A stretch of 42,339 nt of DNA. Source: an uncultured Lachnospiraceae bacterium (lineage in GTDB: Bacteria > Bacillota > Clostridia > Lachnospirales > Lachnospiraceae). The notes under the pieces are model-generated. The model had not been told where the DNA came from. It searched no databases and saw only the letters and a program-made list of their open reading frames with translations. Location: the NCBI GenBank assembly GCA_902489645.1, contig CABUAW010000017.1:1-42339 (forward strand), read 5' to 3'. Position 1 is the first letter of the stretch; every line of letters starts with the position of its first letter. Shown here piece by piece: positions 33,292 through 42,036 of the stretch. The position numbers and the translations under genes were made by a program.

Positions 33292-34248
33292 CTATCCATC
33301 CTCCAATTCATCCGTTTTACCAACACTATCCCCGCTCCGGCCCGAATTTAAAATTTCTTCCAAAGCCTGCAGATTCATATGCCCTTCTTCCAGCGGATTT
33401 TTCCTCATACGATGCGGAAGGGTATAAAGAGCGGCCGTTTTTAAATCCGCCGCAGCAACCTCCGTCCGTCCGTCAAATGCGGCGAGTGTCCTGGCCGTTT
33501 TTATCATACTGATATCCGCCCGGTGTCCTTCCGTCTCCATGGCAATTCCAATCTCCGCCGCCTGAAGGACAATTTCATGGCTGACCATAACCTCCGGAAG
33601 TAATGCTCTGGCATTTTTAATCCGCTCTGCCAGTTCTTTTTGTTTCTTTGAATATTTTCTGCAAAACTTTTGCGGATTTTCCTCATAAGCCAAACGGTTT
33701 TCAATAATTTCCGCTCTGATTTCCGCATCTGTTTCAGCCGCCACATCCACCACCAGGCCAAACCGGTCCAGAAGCTGAGGCCGAAGACTCCCTTCCTCCG
33801 GATTCATCGTCCCCACCAGAGAAAATCTTGCGGGGTGTGAATAGGAAATCCCTTCGCGTTCTACCGTATTCACTCCCATAGCCGCCGCATCCAAAAGCAG
33901 GTTCACGATATAATCGTCCAGCAGGTTAATCTCATCCACATATAAAATGTGTTTATCCGCCTGGGCCAGAATTCCCGGTTCAAATTTCTTCTCCCCCGTC
34001 TTTATGGCATATTCCACATCCAATGTTCCCGCAACCCTGTCTTCCGTGGCGTTCATCGGAAGCTCCACAATCTTTGCGCCCGGCATCAGGTCCGAAAGCG
34101 CACGGACAGCCGTAGACTTCGCCGTTCCCTTCTGTCCCCGAATCAACACGCCGCCCAAAGCCGGGTTTACCAGATTCAGAAGAAGCGCTTCTTTCATCCG
34201 CTCCTGCCCTAAAATCGCTGTGAATGGGAATTGTTTCTTTTTCTCCAT
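33292..34248 (-). CDS. AAA+ ATPase subunit of a magnesium/cobalt chelatase-like complex (ChlI/BchI-like)
   Basis: A 318-residue AAA+ ATPase. Walker A is RGQKGTAKST, Walker B ILYVDEINLL, and sensor/insert motifs include VEREGISYSHPARFSLVGTMNPEEG, RPQLLDRFGLVV and the C-terminal ISMIKTARTLAAFDGR. These define the ChlI family that drives metal insertion by CobN/ChlH subunits. ATG 34248 is preferred over TTG 34254 because GGAGG is 9 bases upstream. It starts 15 bases after cobN. It ends at a TAG in an acidic linker (DSVGKTDELEDG), after which the same frame continues into the VWA domain. Confidence 0.9.
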   Translation of the reverse strand: MEKKKQFPFTAILGQERMKEALLLNLVNPALGGVLIRGQKGTAKSTAVRALSDLMPGAKIVELPMNATEDRVAGTLDVEYAIKTGEKKFEPGILAQADKHILYVDEINLLDDYIVNLLLDAAAMGVNTVEREGISYSHPARFSLVGTMNPEEGSLRPQLLDRFGLVVDVAAETDAEIRAEIIENRLAYEENPQKFCRKYSKKQKELAERIKNARALLPEVMVSHEIVLQAAEIGIAMETEGHRADISMIKTARTLAAFDGRTEVAAADLKTAALYTLPHRMRKNPLEEGHMNLQALEEILNSGRSGDSVGKTDELEDG

Positions 34249-34263
34249 GGCCAATATCCTCCC

Positions 34264-37200
34264 CTACTGTTCGATTTCACTTTCTGTTTCCAGATAAGCC
34301 TTTTGTAAACGCTCCATCTCTTCCTTCGTCGGCTGCCAGTATCCCCGGTTTCCGGCTTCCGCCAGCCGATTCAGCATATTCAGGTAGGCCCATCGGTTAC
34401 TTTTCTGTATTCGCTGTCTCAATTCTTCGTTTTCCACATAACATTTTTCCAGTTCTGAAAAAACCCGGCTGTCAATTTGATGGGTTGTCGCCGTTAAACC
34501 AATCAGATTTTCAAATCTTCTGGAAATCTGCTGCACTCCATGATAATCATGGCGCATCATACCTTCAATCCACTTCGGATTTAAAAGCCGGGTCCGAATT
34601 CCCTTTTCCATGTCTGCTTTCACATCCCTGGTCCGTATATCCTTCCCCGTTGTATCCGCCACATACATAGCCGCCTTTACGCCCCGGACACGCTCTACAG
34701 CCTTAGCCAGCCCGCCGTAAAATTCATAATAATGGTCTAAATCGACCAACTCATACTCAATATTATTCCGCACCTGAGACATCAGCTCTACCTGTTCATA
34801 ATTTAACTCTAACAGCCCCGGCGTTTTTTCCCCTTTATGTGTGCCCGAATATACATAAGACAAGCTATCGGTAAATCCAACGGCCAGCTCCGATTCGTCC
34901 GTCCAGCTTCCCTTTCTCACCTGTTCGGTCAAAGAAGTTCCGTATTCTCCTGATTTTGGTCCGAAAATACGGCTCCGGGCCAATTCCCTTGCTTCTTTTT
35001 CAGGATATCCCTGTTTTTTCAGTTCCTGATATATCCTGCGGGTATTTTTTGCAAACCCGCTTTGCGCATCGCTTTCATTCAGCGCATCCAGCTTTTTAAA
35101 TATTTCATTAAAATTATCTACAAGGTTTGAATACATATCCCGGAAAAATCCGCAGATATGAATGGTCACGTCCACCCTCGGCCGCTTCAGTTCTTCCGCT
35201 GGTATAATCTCCATCCGCGTATCAAAGCTGCCCTCAAACTGGCGTATTCTTACTCCCAGATAATACAGTATCTGTCCAATGGTTTCTCCCTGGGTCTTCG
35301 ATGTCTCCAATCCCCATAAAATCACGGCCACAGCTTCGGGTATTCGGCCGTTCTCCTGCATATACCGCGCCATTGTCTGCCTTGCAATCTCCGCTCCCCG
35401 TTCAAAAGCCGTCTTTGTCGGAACAAGCCTCGGGTCAAATTGAACCAGATTTCTTCCGGCCGGAAGTATCTCCGGGTTCTTTAAAACATCCCCCGCCGGA
35501 GCGGCCGGCAGGTATTCGCCTCTCAGGGCGGACATCATTCCGGACAATTCTTCATTTTTCAAAATATGCAGTCCCTCCGGTATCAGCGAGGTTTCATATT
35601 CATACAGAAGTTCCTCCAATGCGTCCAGACCGTCGGCATTTACCGTCGGCCATCCCAGGTCTTCGGTCAGTTCCCGTATGTTTTTCAGTATATCGCCGCT
35701 TCTTTCCGGCGCAAGCTGCAGGCTTTCCCTGTACTCGGCAATGGTCGCTTTCAGCCTCTGGTAATCCCCATAAAGACCGCCGGGTACAAATTCCGGCGGC
35801 TGATAACTGACAAGCACCGCATGACTTCGCCGTTTCGCCGTCATTGCCTCCGACGGGTTTCCCATATAATAATAATAAAAATGGGGAACATCGCCAATCA
35901 AACGGTCCGGCCAGCAGCTTCCTGTCATCCCACTGTCTTTGCCCGGCAAAAATTCCAGAGTTCCGTGGGTACCCATATGTATGATGGCATCCGCCTGAAA
36001 ATCCTTTCTGAGCCATTGATAAAACGCCTGATATTCCTTTGGCGGCGCAATATTTTTATCATGGTACCCGGCTTCCTGGGACCGGACGTCCGAAACCCGG
36101 CACGGCTGCAGAGCCACAAGAATATTTCCCTTCTGAATACCATGCACCGGATAGGATTGACCTTCATAGCTGCAGGTTTGTTCCGGCATTTTTCCATCGG
36201 ACCATCGGGGTTCATTGCAGGCGCCGTCACAAAAATAAGCCTTTAACTGTTCCGCGCTCATTTCCTCTGTCCAATAATCATTTTCTTTTAAAGCGCTCAA
36301 AAGGACAGATACGGAAGCAAAAGTATCCAAAAAAGCGCCCCCGAACAGATTATCCTCTCCCGGAGGATAATTATAGCACAGGATTGCCACTTTCTTCTCC
36401 CGGTTTGGTTTCTTCCGCAGCTCAATATATTTTTTAATCCGTTCACACAGACTGTCCACCCGTTCCTCTATCGGTTCAATTTTAGTAATATCCAGATGCT
36501 CCGATTCCACATAATCTGTACGGGTCAGAATTCCCACCGGATAAGTCAGAATTCCCCCGTCCAGTTCCGGAAGCATCATACTGATTAAAAACTCTCCCGG
36601 ATTCACGCCGCTTTCCCGGAGCCACTCTTCCCGCTCCACCTTCGTCAGACAAAACGGCTTAAAATACGGCGCCTTTACCCGCTTCAATATCTCTACCGCA
36701 CCGTCGGCATCTCCGCCCATCGGTCCCGCCCCAAGACGAAACGGCATAAAATTAACAATGGCATCCACAGGCATAGCATTGTCCGTCAGATAGGACTCCA
36801 GCTTTGGCAGGTCCCTATCCTCATTCTGGGAGAAAGCAATCGGAAGGACATTCGCAAATTTTTTCAGTTTCTTATACACGCCGCAAACCACCGGAAGAAA
36901 ATCGTTTGGATAACTGTGACCATAAAATAATAGCGCAACCAACGGCTTTCCGTCCTCGCAGTTTTCTTTTTTCCAGTAGGTTTTTAATTTTTCCGTACAC
37001 ACCTTTGTCTCCGGATTTTTCAGATAAATACCGTATTTCATACGGCATGGTTTTTCCTTCGGAAGCTGCTTCATGCCTCCGTAATTACGCAAAAGCAGGT
37101 GCATGAAGGAATCCATATCCTCCCGTTCCGCCTGCTGCCAGTAATCAATCAGCAGGAAGAGATTTTTCATATCCTTCATCATGCCAAAAGGTGCAATACT

Positions 37201-37650
37201 TCCCATCATCATCGCCATGCGGCGCATCGTGTGCATCATCTTCGACGCATTTTTCTTCGGCTTCTGCTCCCCGGCGGCTTCTTTCTCTTTCGTTTCCGGA
37301 GCGTCCTTTTTCATTTTCTGCATCATATCCATGGAAAATGCTCCCAGACGGTTCAAATCTCTGCAGGCATTGCCAATGACAATTCGCTGTCCATGGCACA
37401 GCTCCAGCCCTCTGCGTACCAAATCCTGCATGGATTCCGACGCCCCCATGATATCAATTACTGCGATATCCGCCGTGGAAATTTCCTCCACCATACTCTT
37501 TTCTAAAGCCAACAAACCGGAGTTGGCCCGCGCCACATAAAACATACGGAGTTCAATTCTATTGGCTCCGTATGTCTTATCAAAATCCTTTTGAAATTGT
37601 GTCAACTGGTAAAGCGCCGGAGCAGATACCGCCACGACCGTTATTTTCAT
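34264..37650 (-). CDS. CobN/BchH-family chelatase large subunit
   Basis: A 1128-residue CobN/magnesium-chelatase H family protein, the subunit that holds the tetrapyrrole and metal. Conserved blocks: LLFYGHSYPNDF, AILCYNYPPGEDNLFGGAFLDT, IIHMGTHGTLEFLPGKDSGM (515-560 region), AKRRSHAVLVSYQPPE, VAVILWGLETSKTQGETIGQIL, VDVTIHICGFFRDM, and ARSRIFGPKSGEYGTSLTEQV. Residues 107-162 are a Lys/Met-rich insert with 14 methionines. No other cobalamin, chlorophyll or F430 gene is seen here. CobN-like proteins in heme-uptake loci, such as HmuS of Bacteroides, are reported to remove iron from heme; that role is a context-based suggestion. It has its own strong promoter but no terminator separates it from the ABC genes upstream. 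Confidence 0.92.
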   Translation of the reverse strand: MKITVVAVSAPALYQLTQFQKDFDKTYGANRIELRMFYVARANSGLLALEKSMVEEISTADIAVIDIMGASESMQDLVRRGLELCHGQRIVIGNACRDLNRLGAFSMDMMQKMKKDAPETKEKEAAGEQKPKKNASKMMHTMRRMAMMMGSIAPFGMMKDMKNLFLLIDYWQQAEREDMDSFMHLLLRNYGGMKQLPKEKPCRMKYGIYLKNPETKVCTEKLKTYWKKENCEDGKPLVALLFYGHSYPNDFLPVVCGVYKKLKKFANVLPIAFSQNEDRDLPKLESYLTDNAMPVDAIVNFMPFRLGAGPMGGDADGAVEILKRVKAPYFKPFCLTKVEREEWLRESGVNPGEFLISMMLPELDGGILTYPVGILTRTDYVESEHLDITKIEPIEERVDSLCERIKKYIELRKKPNREKKVAILCYNYPPGEDNLFGGAFLDTFASVSVLLSALKENDYWTEEMSAEQLKAYFCDGACNEPRWSDGKMPEQTCSYEGQSYPVHGIQKGNILVALQPCRVSDVRSQEAGYHDKNIAPPKEYQAFYQWLRKDFQADAIIHMGTHGTLEFLPGKDSGMTGSCWPDRLIGDVPHFYYYYMGNPSEAMTAKRRSHAVLVSYQPPEFVPGGLYGDYQRLKATIAEYRESLQLAPERSGDILKNIRELTEDLGWPTVNADGLDALEELLYEYETSLIPEGLHILKNEELSGMMSALRGEYLPAAPAGDVLKNPEILPAGRNLVQFDPRLVPTKTAFERGAEIARQTMARYMQENGRIPEAVAVILWGLETSKTQGETIGQILYYLGVRIRQFEGSFDTRMEIIPAEELKRPRVDVTIHICGFFRDMYSNLVDNFNEIFKKLDALNESDAQSGFAKNTRRIYQELKKQGYPEKEARELARSRIFGPKSGEYGTSLTEQVRKGSWTDESELAVGFTDSLSYVYSGTHKGEKTPGLLELNYEQVELMSQVRNNIEYELVDLDHYYEFYGGLAKAVERVRGVKAAMYVADTTGKDIRTRDVKADMEKGIRTRLLNPKWIEGMMRHDYHGVQQISRRFENLIGLTATTHQIDSRVFSELEKCYVENEELRQRIQKSNRWAYLNMLNRLAEAGNRGYWQPTKEEMERLQKAYLETESEIEQ

Positions 37651-37688
37651 ACAGATTCGTTCCCTTTCTATTTAACTTAATACATATC

Positions 37689-37718
37689 ATTATAGAAACA
37701 TAAATCCGTATTTGTCAA
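37689..37718 (-). promoter_or_regulatory. Promoter of the chelatase-like operon
   Basis: Minus-strand TTGACA (37713-37718) and TATAAT (37689-37694) with an 18-base spacer, about 38 bases before the cobN-like ATG. The leader is too short for a cobalamin riboswitch. No clear Fur box; only short TAAT/ATTA symmetry near the -10. Confidence 0.82.
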
Positions 37719-37733
37719 TCGTCCCGTTTTCCT

Positions 37734-39467
37734 TTATAATTTCCAGCTTGCGGCCAGTTCCCTGGACTGAACAAAGCGTTTGTAGATACCTTCCTGGCGC
37801 ATGAGTTCTTCATGGCGGCCCTGCTGCACAATCCGCCCCTTATCCACCACAAGTATCCGGTCGGCATTACGGACGGTTTTCAGTCGGTGGGCAATCATAA
37901 AAATAGTTTTCTCTTTGGTGAGAGCCTCGATGGCCTCCACCAGTTCTTTTTCATTCTCCGGGTCCACGTTGGCTGTCGCTTCGTCCAGAATGATGACCGG
38001 GGAATCCTTCATAATGGCCCGCGCGATGGAAATTCTCTGTTTTTCACCGCCGGACAGACTTGCTCCGCCCTCGCCAATGACCGTTTCATACCCCTCCGGC
38101 AGCGCCATAATAAAGTCATGGCAGCAGGCTTTTTTCGCCGCTTCGATAACCTTTTCCATCGGTGCATCCTCCTGTCCGAAACGGATATTATTGGCAATGG
38201 TATCCTGGAACAGATAGACGTTCTGGAAAACAAAGCTGAAATTTTTCATCAGGCTGTCCATGCTGTACGCTTTCACATCCGTGCCGCCCAGAGTAACTTT
38301 GCCCTTATCCACATCCCAGAAGCGGGCAATCAGGTGACAAAGCGTCGTTTTGCCGCCGCCGCTCGGTCCCACAATGGCCGTCGTCGTCTTTTCCGGGATA
38401 TGTATGGAAATATTATCAATAATTTTCTTTTTATCATAGGAAAAATCCACGCCGGACAGTTCTACGTCGAAGTTTTCCGGCGTTATCTCTTTCCCGTCAA
38501 TGTCCATGGCCGGAAGGTCCAAAACCCCCTGGGCCTTATCCACACTGACATCAACGGTCCGAAGTAAAGCCGAATAGTTTCCGGCCTGTTCCAGACTTGA
38601 AAAAACCATAAAGGAACAAATCGTCATTCCGATACAAATGATAAGTTCCATACTTCCCTGTAAATACAGATAAACGGAAAGCAGGGTCATGACAACTCCG
38701 GTCAGCTTGATAATTCCATTCTGAATTGCCATGAACGGAACAAAGGTCAATTCCAGTTCGATATTAACAGCCGTATTTTTATCAATGGCATCATTTAATT
38801 TCTTTGCCATTTTTCCTGTCAGATTATAGCCTTTAACCTCCGAAATTCCCTGTACATATTCCAAAACCTTCTCTACAAGGCTTGTATCCGACGTGACTTT
38901 TTTCGGAGATAAACTCTGGGATTTTTTCTGCATCCTGCTGTTGACCGCGAAAAACAGAATCATTCCAACCAGAAGTACGCAGCCGATGCGCCAATCATAA
39001 AAGAAAAGCACGAATGCTATCAGCAAAGTCGTAAGAACGCCCTGGGTCGTCAGCATAACGACCCTCGTCGCCGTATCCGCAAGACTTTCCATCGTATTGG
39101 TTGTCACCGAAGTAATATAACCAAGGCTGTTTTCATTAAAGTATCCCATTGGGAGATAACGCAGATGTTCCGCAATTTCAATCCGCTTATTCGCCGCCGT
39201 CCCATAGCCGGCCTCACATTGGAGAATGGTCGAGCGGTATTTTACCACAGCGCCCACCGCAATGCTCAATATGAGAATTCCCAAACACTGTCCGATGAGC
39301 CCGGCCGTAATCGTACCGTTTAAGGCTCCCTGCAGCATCCCCATAATTGCCGGAATTTTCATCGCTTCCATCAAAGCCAGAATAACGCCGTCAACCAGAG
39401 AACGATAAAATTTCCTTTTGTTTTTTTCGCCGCAAAACCCGAAAAATTTCCGGAATATTTTAAGCAT
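37734..39467 (-). CDS. ABC transporter half-subunit (permease-ATPase fusion), second of a heterodimer
   Basis: A 577-residue protein with an N-terminal six-helix membrane domain (about 1-310) and C-terminal ATPase. Walker A GPSGGGKTT, signature LSGGEKQR, Walker B VIILDEATANVDPE, and switch His in IAHRL. ATG 39467 is chosen because GAGGG lies about 8 bases upstream and it overlaps the previous gene's stop by eight bases, a coupled arrangement; a longer frame from 39644 would lie inside the upstream gene. Together with its neighbour it forms a type IV (exporter-fold) heterodimer. The YbtPQ/IrtAB group with this fold imports iron-siderophores, so direction of transport is open. Confidence 0.9.
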   Translation of the reverse strand: MLKIFRKFFGFCGEKNKRKFYRSLVDGVILALMEAMKIPAIMGMLQGALNGTITAGLIGQCLGILILSIAVGAVVKYRSTILQCEAGYGTAANKRIEIAEHLRYLPMGYFNENSLGYITSVTTNTMESLADTATRVVMLTTQGVLTTLLIAFVLFFYDWRIGCVLLVGMILFFAVNSRMQKKSQSLSPKKVTSDTSLVEKVLEYVQGISEVKGYNLTGKMAKKLNDAIDKNTAVNIELELTFVPFMAIQNGIIKLTGVVMTLLSVYLYLQGSMELIICIGMTICSFMVFSSLEQAGNYSALLRTVDVSVDKAQGVLDLPAMDIDGKEITPENFDVELSGVDFSYDKKKIIDNISIHIPEKTTTAIVGPSGGGKTTLCHLIARFWDVDKGKVTLGGTDVKAYSMDSLMKNFSFVFQNVYLFQDTIANNIRFGQEDAPMEKVIEAAKKACCHDFIMALPEGYETVIGEGGASLSGGEKQRISIARAIMKDSPVIILDEATANVDPENEKELVEAIEALTKEKTIFMIAHRLKTVRNADRILVVDKGRIVQQGRHEELMRQEGIYKRFVQSRELAASWKL

Positions 39468-41223
39468 AAACCGCACCCTCTTTCTCATCATTTTTGACGC
39501 CGATATGGGACGCCCACATTCTTGCATAAAGTCTGCCGTTTTCAAGCAATTCTCCATGGGTGCCTTCTTCCACAACCCGGCCGTCGTCGATGACAAAGAT
39601 TTTATCGGCATCGGCAATGGTGGACAGACGGTGGGCAATGACAATCAGCGTTTTTCCCTGAACCAGCTTCGCCACGGAGGATTGTATCACCGCTTCGTTT
39701 TCAGGGTCCGTATAGGCGGTGGCCTCGTCAAGAATAACTATCGGCGCGTCCTTCAGCATGGCCCGTGCAATGGCAATCCGCTGCCGTTCACCGCCAGAAA
39801 GATGGCCGCCCGCGCCGCCAACCACCGTATCATATCCTTTTTCAAGCTGCATGATAAAATCATGGCAGCCGCTTTTTTTTGCCACTTCTTCCACTTCCGC
39901 ATCCGTAGCGTCCATTCTTCCCATGCGGATATTTTCCCGTATCGTATCGTCAAAAAGATAATTGTCCTGTGACACATAGGCGACCTGACGGTTATATTCC
40001 TCCAGGGATAAATCCCGGATGTCCACCCCGCCGATTTTAATACTTCCGCCTTTGGTATCCCACAGAGAGGCAATCAACTTGGCAATGGTAGATTTTCCGC
40101 TTCCGGAAGGTCCGACCAGCGCATTGACCGTCCCCGCATCCATATGCATATGGATGCCATGCAGGACCTCTTTTTCCTTATAGCCAAAGGTCACATTTTC
40201 CAATACCACCGAGTAATCATCAACCTTCTTTAAATCCGTGGATGGACGGCGCAGCTCCTCCCAACACAGCACATCCGTCACTTCTCCCAAAATTGTCCGA
40301 AGCTTTCCGATATCATCCGAATATGACATCACCGTGATGAGGGGCGTTATCAGTCCCAACGATAAAATCACACAGAGAACGAAATCGGAGACCATCAGAG
40401 AACCGTTCTTCATAAATAATCCGCCGACAGGTACAACGGATATCGCCGTACACGGAAAAAGAACCATGGCAATGCTGAAAAATACATTGCATCGGCGCAT
40501 CCACTCGATATAACAGTCGGCCCCTTCCTTAGCGGCAATCTTGAATTTCTCATAAGAATTCTGCGCCTTTCCAAAGGCCTTGATAACCTCAATTCCGCCG
40601 ATATATTCCACCGCCGTATCATTCAATATTTTCGTCTTCGTCACCGTATTTTTAAAACTTTCTTCATATCCAATCATCATGCCCGTATAGGCCAGCAGAC
40701 CAAGCGGCAGGCTGATTAAGGACACAAGGGCCATTCTCCAGTCAATGACACAAAGATAAATAAACACAGCCACAGGCGCCAGAATATTCGCCGTAAATTC
40801 CGGCAAAATGTGGGCCAGCGTCGTCTCGATGCTGTCAATCCGCTCCACAATGATATTTTTAAGCGAGCCCGACGGCGTATCCTTTACCATTCCCAAAGGA
40901 ACCCTGGCCAGTTTATCACACACCCGTTTCCGTATGTTCCCCAGAACATAAAAAGTCGCTTTATGGGAACAGGTCGTAGAAAGGGCATGGAAAATCACTC
41001 TTCCCAACCAAAATACAGCCATAATCAGCCCCATTTGAAGATAAAATCCCCACTCACGGTTCCCGTCAATCAATTCTTTAACCATATTTCCCATGATAAT
41101 ATAAGGGATAATACTGCATGCAACGCCGCATATGGCCAGTAACACACTGGCCGTATAGAGACTTTTACGGGCGCCGGCAAATTCGGCAAGCCAGGCGATA
41201 ACAGATTTCTCCTTTTCTTCCAT
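39460..41223 (-). CDS. ABC transporter half-subunit (permease-ATPase fusion), first of a heterodimer
   Basis: A 587-residue permease-ATPase fusion. The membrane domain (about 15-310) begins SLYTASVLLAICGVACSIIP. The ATPase has Walker A GPSGSGKST, Q-loop YVSQDNYLFDDTIREN, signature LSGGERQR, Walker B IVILDEATAYTDPE and IAHRL. The arrangement and membrane-domain sequence recall YbtP/YbtQ-like metal-siderophore transporters more than multidrug pumps, but this is a judgement by eye. GAGGAGG precedes ATG 41223. It follows the TetR gene by 91 bases containing a hairpin, so both are probably on one TetR-controlled transcript. Confidence 0.9.
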   Translation of the reverse strand: MEEKEKSVIAWLAEFAGARKSLYTASVLLAICGVACSIIPYIIMGNMVKELIDGNREWGFYLQMGLIMAVFWLGRVIFHALSTTCSHKATFYVLGNIRKRVCDKLARVPLGMVKDTPSGSLKNIIVERIDSIETTLAHILPEFTANILAPVAVFIYLCVIDWRMALVSLISLPLGLLAYTGMMIGYEESFKNTVTKTKILNDTAVEYIGGIEVIKAFGKAQNSYEKFKIAAKEGADCYIEWMRRCNVFFSIAMVLFPCTAISVVPVGGLFMKNGSLMVSDFVLCVILSLGLITPLITVMSYSDDIGKLRTILGEVTDVLCWEELRRPSTDLKKVDDYSVVLENVTFGYKEKEVLHGIHMHMDAGTVNALVGPSGSGKSTIAKLIASLWDTKGGSIKIGGVDIRDLSLEEYNRQVAYVSQDNYLFDDTIRENIRMGRMDATDAEVEEVAKKSGCHDFIMQLEKGYDTVVGGAGGHLSGGERQRIAIARAMLKDAPIVILDEATAYTDPENEAVIQSSVAKLVQGKTLIVIAHRLSTIADADKIFVIDDGRVVEEGTHGELLENGRLYARMWASHIGVKNDEKEGAVYA

Positions 41224-41276
41224 TTACGTTTTCCTCCTCTCAAATTAGTTTCACCTAACCCTCAGTTTAATTTAAA

Positions 41277-41300
41277 GAGAAATCCGTGGATGAATTTCTC
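41277..41300 (-). terminator. Weak hairpin between tetR and the ABC genes
   Basis: Seven-base arms GAGAAAT/ATTTCTC (41294-41300 and 41277-41283), 10-base loop, then TTTAAATTAAAC on the minus strand. Probably partial attenuation rather than full termination, as no new promoter is obvious. Confidence 0.5.
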
Positions 41301-41314
41301 CTCAAATTCATTTC

Positions 41315-41941
41315 TTATTTTTCAAATTGTATATTTAACAGCTCTGACCAGCCCGCCGTACGGAATCTGAGAAATTGGGAAATATATTCCTTCGCTTCCT
41401 CCTTTGGCATATCGTGAATGACGACCTCAAAAATCCCCGTAAACAAGCTGCTGGAAATCATATGGACCAGATTTTTATTCAATGGTTCCAATTTATATCC
41501 CATCTCTGTCAGCGTTTGAATGTACTTGTAGGTAGACTCGGTCTCCCGTACAGCCAATTGATGAATAAAATTCTCATAACTGGTGCCTTCCGCCCGCATG
41601 AGCAGCAATTTGAACGAATCATAATGCGCATAAATATAATCCAGCATCACGGCCACGCAGGCATCCGACATATTTATCATCTGCTCCGTCTGCTCATTTC
41701 CCGGGAGTTTTTCAAAATCATCGATGGTATTGTTAAACAGCGCAAGTATATCATCGGCCTGTTCGCCGACCAGGGCGGAAAACAGCGCCTCCTTACTGTC
41801 ATAGTAACGGTAAAATGCGCCTGTCGTCACCCCGGCATTTTTAACAATATTACGCAGAGAGGCATTCATAAAGCCCTTTTCCATAAACTCCTGTTTTGCT
41901 GAATTCAGAATCTTATCCAGTGTACTTTCCTTATCCGACAT
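41315..41941 (-). CDS. TetR family transcription regulator
   Basis: A 208-residue TetR-type repressor. The N-terminal helix-turn-helix is typical: ILNSAKQEFMEKGF (helix 1), SLRNIVKNAGVTTGAFYRYY (helices 2-3), DSKEALFSALV. The C-terminal ligand domain has no recognisable specificity. ATG 41941 is preferred over GTG 41944 because AGGAGG is 5 bases upstream of the ATG. A perfect palindrome overlaps its promoter, so it very likely represses itself and the ABC genes downstream. Confidence 0.93.
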   Translation of the reverse strand: MSDKESTLDKILNSAKQEFMEKGFMNASLRNIVKNAGVTTGAFYRYYDSKEALFSALVGEQADDILALFNNTIDDFEKLPGNEQTEQMINMSDACVAVMLDYIYAHYDSFKLLLMRAEGTSYENFIHQLAVRETESTYKYIQTLTEMGYKLEPLNKNLVHMISSSLFTGIFEVVIHDMPKEEAKEYISQFLRFRTAGWSELLNIQFEK

Positions 41942-41964
41942 CACTACCTCCTCGTACCAGAAAA

Positions 41965-41992
41965 AATAACAGTGTTAGCTAACACTGTTATT
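41965..41992. promoter_or_regulatory. TetR operator, perfect 28-bp palindrome
   Basis: AATAACAGTGTTAG followed directly by its exact reverse complement CTAACACTGTTATT. It lies 24 bases upstream of the tetR start and overlaps the last bases of the -10 hexamer, a repressor-site position. Confidence 0.88.
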
Positions 41993-42018
41993 ATATTCCC
42001 TTCCCTATTGTATGTCAA
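41990..42018 (-). promoter_or_regulatory. Consensus promoter of tetR-ABC operon
   Basis: Minus-strand TTGACA (42013-42018) and TATAAT (41990-41995), both perfect consensus, with a 17-base spacer. The operator starts within the -10. Confidence 0.93.
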
Positions 42019-42036
42019 TATTAAATTGATTTTTAT

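Noticed and set aside
33292..33294. Pyrrolysine-type decoding of the TAG between the AAA+ and VWA genes
   Set aside because: No pyl genes or downstream insertion structure seen, and a plausible TTG restart exists; a mutation or gene split is simpler.
37651..37733. Cobalamin riboswitch or Fur box before the cobN-like gene
   Set aside because: No B12-box or RFN-like conserved blocks and only a 4-base TAAT/ATTA symmetry; not enough to call.
39467..39644. 59-codon N-terminal extension of the second ABC subunit
   Set aside because: It lies wholly within the upstream ABC gene in another frame; the ATG at 39467 has its own ribosome binding site and a normal membrane-domain start.
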